This document shows positions 1 through 5,198 of a stretch of DNA of 5,198 nucleotides, one piece after another; positions within the stretch are counted from its first letter, which is position 1; every line of letters starts with the position of its first letter. The notes beneath the pieces are model-generated. The model worked only from the letters and a program-made list of their open reading frames with translations, had not been told where the DNA came from and did not search any database. Source of the stretch: Planctomycetota bacterium (GTDB lineage Bacteria; Planctomycetota; Phycisphaerae; WQYP01); NCBI GenBank assembly GCA_021799715.1, contig JAJYZY010000086.1, positions 1 through 5,198 on the forward strand, written 5' to 3'. The position numbers and the translations under genes are program-made.

Positions 1-44
1 TGATTTACCTGGTTATTGCAATGCTCTTTCCGGAGAAATTTTAA
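1..44 (+). CDS. kdpF: KdpF, small K+-ATPase subunit (3' end only)
   Basis: Only the last 14 codons are in the window, reading IYLVIAMLFPEKF and then a TAA stop at 42-44. The pattern of a hydrophobic run followed by a Pro-Glu-Lys-Phe ending is typical of the C-terminus of KdpF, a roughly 30-residue single-span membrane peptide that binds and stabilises the KdpABC complex. Its position directly ahead of kdpA agrees with this. The reading frame is set by codons at 3, 6, 9 and so on. The stop codon overlaps the kdpA ATG by one base (TAATG), which suggests translational coupling. The start codon and the operon promoter lie upstream and cannot be seen. Because the gene is so short, the call rests on the C-terminal motif plus context. 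Confidence 0.85.
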   Translation, partial: IYLVIAMLFPEKF

Positions 45-46
45 TG
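32..46 (+). promoter_or_regulatory. kdpA ribosome binding site inside kdpF, with TAATG overlap
   Basis: A GGAG core at 32-35 sits 8 bases before the kdpA ATG at 44, within the last codons of kdpF. The kdpF stop (42-44) and the kdpA start (44-46) share one base. The spacing supports this ATG as the true kdpA start. The overlap suggests that ribosomes finishing kdpF re-initiate on kdpA, which would keep the two subunits in step (inference). Confidence 0.7.
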
Positions 47-1822
47 ACTCCCAACGCGTGGATTCAGATACTTGCTTTTCTGGTTGTGCTTGTGGCGCTG
101 GTCAAGCCGCTGGGGGCGTTTATGGCCCGGGTTTACGAGGGCCAGCCATGCGGCCTGGATAAGCCACTGGGTTTCCTGGAGCGCCTGACTTATCGGGTGG
201 CGGGCATTCAGCCGGATCAGCCGATGAATTGGAAAACCTATGCCATTGCCGTGCTCATGTTTAACCTCTTGGGCGGCCTGGTTGTATATGCTCTGCAACG
301 CCTGCAGGGATTTCTGCCGCTGAATCCCGAGCACCTTGGCGCCGTTTCGCCGGACTTGGCATGGAACACCGCCATCAGCTTTATCAGCAATACCAACTGG
401 CAAAGCTACAGCGGTGAAACCACCCTGAGTTACCTCACGCAGATGCTGGGTCTGACCGTGCAGAACTTTGTATCGGCGGCCACGGGCATGGCGGTGCTCG
501 TGGCGCTGATTCGTGGAATCCGTGGCCGGCAGACGGATCATATTGGAAATTTCTGGGTGGATCTCGTGCGCAGCACGCTGTATATCCTGCTGCCGCTGTC
601 ATTTGTGCTGGCGCTAATTCTCGTCTCGCAGGGTGTGGTTCAGACGCTTTCGCCGTATAAACAAGTTTCCCTGATCCAACCGGTAAGTTACGTCCAGTCC
701 ACCACCAATGCGGCCGGCAAAACGATGCATCAGACCGTTTGGGTGAAACATCAGGTGCTGCCGTTAGGCCCGGCGGCTTCACAGATTGCCATCAAGCAAT
801 TAGGCACGAACGGCGGTGGATTTTTTGGCGTTAATTCCGCCCATCCATTTGAGAATCCCAACCCGTTGAGTAATTTTCTGGAAGTTCTGGCAATTCTGCT
901 GATTCCCGCCGCATTGTGCTATACCTTTGGCCGCATGGTCGGTGATACGCGGCAGGGCTGGGCTATTTTAGCCGCCATGCTGATCATATTTGTCCCGCTG
1001 ATGATCGGTTGTGTGTGGGCTGAACATTCCGGCAATCCAAAAATGGCGGCATTGGGCGTAAACCAGCAATCGTCAGCCTTGATGTCCGGCGGCAATATGG
1101 AAGGGAAGGAAACGCGTTTCGGCGTTACGGACTCCGCCATCTGGGCTGCCGTTACCACTGCCGCATCCAATGGATCTGTCAATTCCATGCATGATTCCTT
1201 TACCCCCCTGGGTGGTCTGGTGCCCATGTGGTTAATGGAATTGGGCGAAGTGATTTTCGGCGGAGTTGGTTCCGGCCTTTACGGCATGTTGATGTTTGTC
1301 ATCGTCGCCGTGTTTATCGCCGGTCTCATGGTGGGCCGCACGCCGGAATATCTGGGTAAAAAAATTGAAGCGTTCGAGATGAAAATGGCCACCATTTGCG
1401 TGCTGGTGCCACCGGCTCTGGTGCTGGTGACAACCGCCATTGCCTGCGTCACCGTCATGGGCACCAGTGCCATCGCCAATCCCGGAGCGCATGGCTTTTC
1501 AGAAATTCTCTACTGGGCCAGCTCGACCGGCAACAACAACGGCAGCGCTTTTGCCGGCTTAAGTACCAATACGCCTTTTTATAATATCGCCGGTGGTATT
1601 CTCATGTGGGTATCGCGCTATTTTCTCATTGTGCCGACCCTGGCCCTGGCGGGTGCATTCGCCAGGAAAAAGCAGGTTCCCGTTTCCAGCGGAACGCTTC
1701 CCACGCATGACGCGCTGTTTACCGGGTGGCTTGTCGCCACGGTGGTGCTGATTGGCGCTTTGACGTTCCTGCCCGCTTTGGCGTTGGGACCCGTTGTGGA
1801 ATATCTGCATTTGTGGCACTGA
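44..1822 (+). CDS. kdpA: KdpA, K+-translocating subunit of the Kdp ATPase
   Basis: This is the potassium-binding inner-membrane subunit of the KdpFABC uptake pump, related to the SKT superfamily of K+ transporters. It has four pore-loop repeats that form a selectivity filter, and all four are visible: NTNWQSYSGE near residues 116-125, GTNGGGFFG near 254-262, SNGSVNSMHDSF near 375-386 and GNNNGSAFAGL near 496-506. Hydrophobic segments suited to about ten membrane spans run from residue 4 to about 582. Other family signatures are HPFENPNPLSN (267-277), NMEGKETRFG (351-360) and GRTPEYLGKK (431-440). At 592 residues it is about 35 longer than the 557-residue E. coli protein. Most of the extra length lies in the extracytoplasmic loop near residues 212-240, with a smaller part near 339-350. 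The start is supported by the ribosome binding site at 32-35 and by the kdpF overlap. No frameshift or missing filter motif was seen. Confidence 0.98.
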   Translation: MTPNAWIQILAFLVVLVALVKPLGAFMARVYEGQPCGLDKPLGFLERLTYRVAGIQPDQPMNWKTYAIAVLMFNLLGGLVVYALQRLQGFLPLNPEHLGAVSPDLAWNTAISFISNTNWQSYSGETTLSYLTQMLGLTVQNFVSAATGMAVLVALIRGIRGRQTDHIGNFWVDLVRSTLYILLPLSFVLALILVSQGVVQTLSPYKQVSLIQPVSYVQSTTNAAGKTMHQTVWVKHQVLPLGPAASQIAIKQLGTNGGGFFGVNSAHPFENPNPLSNFLEVLAILLIPAALCYTFGRMVGDTRQGWAILAAMLIIFVPLMIGCVWAEHSGNPKMAALGVNQQSSALMSGGNMEGKETRFGVTDSAIWAAVTTAASNGSVNSMHDSFTPLGGLVPMWLMELGEVIFGGVGSGLYGMLMFVIVAVFIAGLMVGRTPEYLGKKIEAFEMKMATICVLVPPALVLVTTAIACVTVMGTSAIANPGAHGFSEILYWASSTGNNNGSAFAGLSTNTPFYNIAGGILMWVSRYFLIVPTLALAGAFARKKQVPVSSGTLPTHDALFTGWLVATVVLIGALTFLPALALGPVVEYLHLWH

Positions 1823-1856
1823 CCCGACGGGTTTTGAACTTATTTGATCTTGTTTC

Positions 1857-1860
1857 GGAG
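1857..1860 (+). promoter_or_regulatory. kdpB ribosome binding site
   Basis: A GGAG core lies 11 bases before the kdpB ATG at 1872, within the 49-base kdpA-kdpB gap. The spacing is somewhat long but usable. No other start codon fits the KdpB N-terminus, so this site supports the ATG at 1872. The remainder of the gap shows no convincing promoter or terminator. Confidence 0.55.
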
Positions 1861-1871
1861 TTGCAATCATC

Positions 1872-3938
1872 ATGGCGGCAAAATCAACATCTCTGTTCAA
1901 CGGCGCTATTACCCGGCGCGCTGTCGTTGAATCGTTTAAAAAGCTTGATCCGCGAATTCAGTTTCGTAATCCCGTGATGTTTGTCGTCTACATCGGCAGC
2001 ATTCTCACCAGCGGCTTATTTATTCAGGCTCTCTTCGCACATGGCGAAGCCGCGCCCGGATTTATTCTTGCCATCAGCCTCTGGCTCTGGTTTACCGTAT
2101 TGTTCGCCAATTTTGCCGAAGCGATGGCCGAAGGCCGCGGCAAGGCTCAGGCCGATACCCTGCGCAAAGCCCGGCGCGATACACCGGCCAAAAAGCTCGC
2201 CGAGGAACATCGCGATGCCAGGGTTCAAAGTGTCTCGGCCACCACCTTGCGCAAAGGGGACATCATCCTGGCTCAAGCCGGCGATCTGATTGCCGCCGAC
2301 GGAGAGGTTATTGAGGGTATTGCCTCGGTTGATGAATCCGCCATTACCGGTGAATCGGCCCCGGTGATCCGAGAATCCGGGGGTGATCGTTCCAGCGTTA
2401 CCGGCGGCACGCGCGTGCTTTCCGACTGGCTGATGATCCGCGTGGCATGCAATCCGGGAGAAACGTTTCTGGATCGCATGATCGCCATGGTGGAAGGGGC
2501 CAAACGTCAGAAAACGCCCAATGAAATTGCCCTCAATATTCTGCTGGCCAAACTGACCATTATCTTTCTGCTGGCCACCGTCACGCTGCTGCCATTTTCC
2601 ATCTATGCCGTCAATGCCGCCGGTCGCGGTGTACCCGTTCCAGTCACAGTGCTGGTGGCTTTGCTGGTGTGCCTGATACCCACCACCATCGGCGGTCTGT
2701 TGTCGGCTATTGGCATTGCCGGTATGGATCGCATGATTCAAAAAAATGTTATTGCAACCTCCGGCCGGGCCGTGGAAGCGGCCGGTAATGTGGATGTGTT
2801 GTTGTTGGATAAAACCGGAACGATCACCTTAGGCAACCGGCAGGCGGTTAATTTTATCCCCGCCAAAGGCGTAACGGTCGAACAACTCGCCGATGCGGCA
2901 CAGTTATCTTCCTTTGCGGACGAAACCCCCGAGGGCCGCAGCATTGTTGTGCTGGCCAAAGATCGCTACCAGTTGCGGGGCCGTGAATTAAGCTCCATGC
3001 ACGCGCAATTTATCCCATTTACCGCCCAAACCCGCATGAGCGGTGTGGATTGTGACGGGCGGAAAATCCGCAAGGGGGCCGCCGATGCCATTGCCGCTTA
3101 TGTCGCCGAGCTTGGCGGCGTTTATCCTGATTCGGTCAAGGCCGCGGTGGATGAAATCTCGCGCCGCGGCGGTACGCCTCTGGCGGTGGCGGATGGCCCC
3201 AGCGTATTGGGCGTGATTGAACTCAAAGATATTGTAAAAGGCGGCATCAAAGAGCGCTTTGCGGAATTACGCAGCATGGGCATAAAAACCGTGATGATCA
3301 CCGGTGACAACCCGTTGACCGCCGCCGCCATCGCCGCTGAAGCGGGCGTTGATGATTTTCTTGCACAGGCCACACCCGAAACCAAACTCAAGCTCATTCG
3401 TGAATATCAGCAGGGCGGGCGGCTGGTTGCCATGACCGGTGACGGCACCAATGATGCCCCCGCACTGGCCCAGGCCGACGTGGCCGTGGCCATGAATTCC
3501 GGCACGCAAGCCGCCAAAGAAGCCGGAAATATGGTTGATCTGGATTCCAACCCCACCAAGCTCATCGAAGTTATTGAAACCGGAAAGCAGCTTCTGATGA
3601 CCCGTGGCTCCCTGACCACGTTTTCCATCGCCAATGATGTCAGTAAATATTTTGCCATTATCCCGGCAATATTCGTCGGCATCTATCCTGCCATGGGACG
3701 GCTGAATATCATGCACCTGGCCACCCCCAAGAGTGCCATTATGTCGGCGGTTATTTTCAATGCCCTGATTATTATCGTGCTGATTCCTCTGGCGTTGCGC
3801 GGTGTGAAATATCGCCCGATGCCCGCCGGTAAGCTGCTTTTACAGAATGTTCTGCTTTATGGTGTCGGAGGCCTGATTGTGCCCTTCATCGGGATCAAGC
3901 TTATTGATATGGCGCTGGTCGCCATGCACCTGGCATAA
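1872..3938 (+). CDS. kdpB: KdpB, P-type ATPase catalytic subunit (K+ transport)
   Basis: This is the energy-coupling subunit of KdpFABC, a P1A-type ATPase of the inner membrane. It is phosphorylated by ATP on an aspartate and drives K+ uptake together with KdpA. The sequence shows the actuator motif TGES (159-162), the membrane motif IPTTIGG (269-275), the phosphorylation motif DKTGTIT (313-319, D313 being the phosphorylated residue), the nucleotide-domain F383 and K401 with KGAADA, TGDN (477-480), and the hinge motif [22 protein letters not shown] (starting at 523). The charged pair D589 and K592 in NDVSKYFAI matches the E. coli pair D583/K586 implicated in coupling. Seven membrane spans can be placed roughly at 35-56, 61-83, 223-244, 254-281, 584-605, 618-645 and 657-683. 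At 688 residues it is close to the 682 of E. coli, with a steady offset of six after the actuator domain. The gene appears complete and functional. S162 is retained, the residue whose phosphorylation inhibits the E. coli pump. Confidence 0.99.
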   Translation: MAAKSTSLFNGAITRRAVVESFKKLDPRIQFRNPVMFVVYIGSILTSGLFIQALFAHGEAAPGFILAISLWLWFTVLFANFAEAMAEGRGKAQADTLRKARRDTPAKKLAEEHRDARVQSVSATTLRKGDIILAQAGDLIAADGEVIEGIASVDESAITGESAPVIRESGGDRSSVTGGTRVLSDWLMIRVACNPGETFLDRMIAMVEGAKRQKTPNEIALNILLAKLTIIFLLATVTLLPFSIYAVNAAGRGVPVPVTVLVALLVCLIPTTIGGLLSAIGIAGMDRMIQKNVIATSGRAVEAAGNVDVLLLDKTGTITLGNRQAVNFIPAKGVTVEQLADAAQLSSFADETPEGRSIVVLAKDRYQLRGRELSSMHAQFIPFTAQTRMSGVDCDGRKIRKGAADAIAAYVAELGGVYPDSVKAAVDEISRRGGTPLAVADGPSVLGVIELKDIVKGGIKERFAELRSMGIKTVMITGDNPLTAAAIAAEAGVDDFLAQATPETKLKLIREYQQGGRLVAMTGDGTNDAPALAQADVAVAMNSGTQAAKEAGNMVDLDSNPTKLIEVIETGKQLLMTRGSLTTFSIANDVSKYFAIIPAIFVGIYPAMGRLNIMHLATPKSAIMSAVIFNALIIIVLIPLALRGVKYRPMPAGKLLLQNVLLYGVGGLIVPFIGIKLIDMALVAMHLA

Positions 3939-3950
3939 CCCTTTGTTTGG

Positions 3951-3956
3951 AAAGGA
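3951..3956 (+). promoter_or_regulatory. kdpC ribosome binding site
   Basis: The AAAGGA sequence ends 9 bases before the ATG at 3966, in the 27-base gap after the kdpB stop. It decides the kdpC start: the nearby ATG at 3977 is in another frame, and the ATG at 3966 gives the expected short cytoplasmic N-terminus before the membrane span. Confidence 0.7.
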
Positions 3957-3965
3957 ACAAATTGT

Positions 3966-4592
3966 ATGTGGTCACAATGCCGTCCCGCAGTTGTTGTCTT
4001 TGTCGTTCTGTCCGCGATTACCGGGTTGGCCTATCCCCTGCTTGTTACCGGAATTGCCGCCGTGGCTTTTCCCTGGCAGGCCAATGGCAGCATTATAAAA
4101 AACAGCGCCGGGCAAGCCATCGGTTCGCGCTTGATCGGGCAATATTTTTCCGAACCCGGGTATTTCTGGCCACGGCCATCGGCCACCGCGCCAGTGCCCT
4201 ATTGCTCCTACAATGGCCCGCTGGCTGATTGTGCAACAGCCTCCAATTCAGGACCTTCCAACCCCGCCTTGTTCGCGCATGTCAAACGTCGCGTTGAACT
4301 GCTTCGGGCGGCTGATCCTGCTGAAAAAGGGCCGGTTCCGGTGGACCTGGTAACCTCCAGTGCCAGCGGACTGGATCCAGAGACCGGCCCCGCGGCCGCG
4401 TTATATCCAGCCAGTCGGGTTTCCAAGACTGGCGGTGTGCCCGTTGGGCAAGTGATAAACCTGGTAAGGCGGTACTGTCAGGGGCGCGACCTCGGTATTC
4501 TCGGTGCGCCGCGCGTTAATGTGCTTTCGCTTAATCTGGCGCTAGATCGATTATCATCGGCTCAGGCCGCGACCGGCCCTAAGCCTCGGTAA
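3966..4592 (+). CDS. kdpC: KdpC, accessory subunit of the K+-transporting ATPase
   Basis: KdpC is a single-span inner-membrane protein with a large periplasmic domain that joins KdpA and supports pump assembly or activity. Here residues 1-6 are cytoplasmic and include the family's Arg-Pro (R6-P7). A hydrophobic span covers about 8-35 and is followed by FPWQANGSI (35-43), GSRLIGQYF (53-61) and YFWPRPSATAPVPY (66-79), all characteristic of the family. VDLVTSSASGLDP (126-138) and the C-terminal NVLSLNLALDRL (185-196) complete the match. At 208 residues it is longer than the 190 of E. coli, through an insert around 80-92 and an Ala/Pro-rich tail (197-208). Two cysteines, C80 and C89, flank the insert. 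The segment after SGLDP reads ETGPAAALYPASRV, where many homologues have a His-Ile-Ser-Pro or Asn-Ile-Thr-Pro pattern. Its place directly after kdpB is standard, so identity is not in doubt. Confidence 0.97.
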   Translation: MWSQCRPAVVVFVVLSAITGLAYPLLVTGIAAVAFPWQANGSIIKNSAGQAIGSRLIGQYFSEPGYFWPRPSATAPVPYCSYNGPLADCATASNSGPSNPALFAHVKRRVELLRAADPAEKGPVPVDLVTSSASGLDPETGPAAALYPASRVSKTGGVPVGQVINLVRRYCQGRDLGILGAPRVNVLSLNLALDRLSSAQAATGPKPR

Positions 4593-4600
4593 GGTTACTT

Positions 4601-4657
4601 CCGGCACGCGCGCCGAAGCGCGGGAGGAAATCGGCGGCCATTGGCCGTGCGTGCCGG
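4601..4657 (+). repeat. Inverted repeat with two internal hairpins in the kdpC-kdpD gap
   Basis: The arms CCGGCACGC (4601-4609) and GCGTGCCGG (4649-4657) are perfect 9-base reverse complements. Between them are two further small hairpins: GCGC-CGAA-GCGC (4610-4621) and CGGCC-ATT-GGCCG (4635-4647). As RNA this could fold as a closing stem with two branches, leaving a single-stranded linker (4622-4634) that carries GGAGG. No T-run follows the right arm, so it does not look like an intrinsic terminator. Possible roles are an RNA stability or processing element separating kdpFABC from kdpDE, a dispersed intergenic repeat, or a protein-binding site. The pairing is seen directly and the role is inference. 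Confidence 0.6.
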
Positions 4658-4658
4658 T

Positions 4659-4664
4659 TATAAT
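4659..4664 (+). promoter_or_regulatory. Candidate -10 box of an internal kdpD promoter
   Basis: A perfect TATAAT lies 39 bases before the kdpD ATG, so transcription would start near 4671 and leave a leader of about 33 bases. No good -35 hexamer sits at the usual spacing: bases 4636-4641 read GGCCAT, and TTGGCC at 4641-4646 is too close. There is also no TGn extension upstream. A promoter here could give basal expression of the sensor genes independently of the K+-controlled upstream promoter, which is biologically sensible for kdpDE. The evidence is one hexamer only, so the call is tentative. Confidence 0.35.
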
Positions 4665-4703
4665 TCCCGGAAATGTTGATCGCAAGAGCCAGAATCGGTG
4701 GAT

Positions 4704-5198
4704 ATGATGGAACAACCGCAGAGACCCAATCCTGATGAACTGCTGCGACAAGTTACAAAACACGAAGAATCTCTGCGCCGCGGTAAGCTGAAAATTTTTT
4801 TCGGGGCCTGTGCGGGTGTGGGAAAAACCTATGCCATGCTGGAGGAAGCCCAGCGGCGGGCCATAGACGGTGTGCGCGTACTGGTCGGATACGCTGAGCC
4901 GCATATCCGGCCGGAAACCGAATCACTGCTTCTGGGACTGGATATTCTCCCCTACAAAATGGTGGAATATCGTGGAGCAACACTTAAGGAATTCGACCTT
5001 GATGCCGCCTTGAGCAGGGTTCCGGAACTTATTTTGGTTGATGAACTCGCCCATACCAACGCTCCGGGTATGCGGCACGCCAAACGCTGGCAGGATGTTG
5101 CCGAACTCCTCGCGGCCGGAATTGATGTATACACAACACTGAATGTGCAACATCTTGAATCCGTCAATGATATTGTGCAACGCGCTACGGGCGTAAAA
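4704..5198 (+). CDS. kdpD: KdpD, K+-responsive sensor histidine kinase (N-terminal part)
   Basis: KdpD is the membrane sensor kinase that, with the response regulator KdpE, turns on kdpFABC under K+ limitation or osmotic stress. Only the first 165 codons are present and the frame stays open to the window edge. They cover the cytoplasmic KdpD ATP-binding domain: RGKLKIFFGACAGVGKT at 26-42 contains the Walker A loop (G34-T42, with K41), PELILVDELAHTNAPG at 107-122 contains the Walker B-like segment (D113, E114), and GIDVYTTLNVQHLESVND at 139-156 is a KdpD signature. The universal stress-like domain, four membrane spans, GAF region and kinase core would follow downstream. The ATG at 4704 aligns in length with the E. 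coli N-terminus (MNNEPLRPDPD). A second ATG follows at 4707 and an in-frame GTG lies at 4698. No strong ribosome binding site precedes any of them. The 111-base gap from kdpC is wider than the tight spacing seen in E. coli. Confidence 0.96.
   Translation, partial: MMEQPQRPNPDELLRQVTKHEESLRRGKLKIFFGACAGVGKTYAMLEEAQRRAIDGVRVLVGYAEPHIRPETESLLLGLDILPYKMVEYRGATLKEFDLDAALSRVPELILVDELAHTNAPGMRHAKRWQDVAELLAAGIDVYTTLNVQHLESVNDIVQRATGVK

Noticed and set aside
41..541. Antisense open frame of 166 codons within kdpA
   Set aside because: It lies opposite a clearly real gene with all filter motifs, has a low-complexity His/Gln/Arg-rich translation and no recognisable domain; it is a shadow of kdpA codon use.
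1822..1835. ACCC-GAC-GGGT hairpin followed by TTTT right after the kdpA stop
   Set aside because: The stem is only 4 bp and the T-run only 4 bases, too weak for an intrinsic terminator, and kdpB must be co-transcribed with kdpA.
2016..2741. Antisense open frame of 241 codons within kdpB
   Set aside because: The translation is rich in Gly, Gln and His and resembles no family, while the opposite strand encodes the conserved KdpB actuator and membrane region. It is a coding shadow.
3267..3716. Antisense open frame of 149 codons opposite the KdpB hinge region
   Set aside because: It is Gly/His-rich because it mirrors the [22 protein letters not shown] codons; there is no binding site or domain of its own.
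4601..4664. Inverted repeat considered as an intrinsic terminator after kdpC
   Set aside because: No T-run follows the right arm (the next bases are TTATAATTCCC), and the loop between the arms is 39 bases, so it does not fit a Rho-independent terminator.
1..5198. Search for a mobile element, CRISPR array, tRNA or undescribed system
   Set aside because: No direct repeat arrays, transposase or integrase motifs or tRNA-like folds were seen. The window is almost fully filled by the standard kdp genes in standard order.

Overview
The window is an internal stretch of a high-affinity potassium uptake operon in the order kdpF (3' end only), kdpA, kdpB, kdpC, kdpD (5' end only), all on the + strand. 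The layout is that of the classical kdpFABC-kdpDE locus. The operon promoter lies upstream of the window, and the rest of kdpD and any kdpE lie downstream. The protein sequences and the presence of a short KdpF ahead of KdpA suggest a Gram-negative bacterium, most likely a beta- or gammaproteobacterium. That is a family-level impression, and nothing here fixes the genus. Base composition is moderately GC-rich and looks even across the genes, with no sign of recent transfer.

Region by region: bases 1-44 hold the last codons of kdpF, whose stop shares one base with the kdpA start. kdpA (44-1822) encodes the K+-selective channel-like subunit. A 49-base gap carries the kdpB ribosome binding site. 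kdpB (1872-3938) encodes the P-type ATPase subunit, with every catalytic motif intact. A 27-base gap with a good ribosome binding site leads to kdpC (3966-4592), the single-span accessory subunit. A 111-base gap (4593-4703) is the only non-coding stretch with notable structure: a 9-bp inverted repeat enclosing two small hairpins, followed by a perfect TATAAT hexamer. kdpD (from 4704) then begins with its Walker A and B motifs and runs off the window.

The genes act together. KdpA selects K+, KdpB hydrolyses ATP to drive uptake, KdpC and KdpF assist assembly or activity, and KdpD (with KdpE, not seen) senses K+ limitation or osmotic stress and induces the operon. No undescribed system was found. 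The items worth a second look are the structured kdpC-kdpD gap with a possible internal promoter, a cysteine pair and an altered conserved motif in KdpC, and a lengthened extracytoplasmic loop in KdpA.
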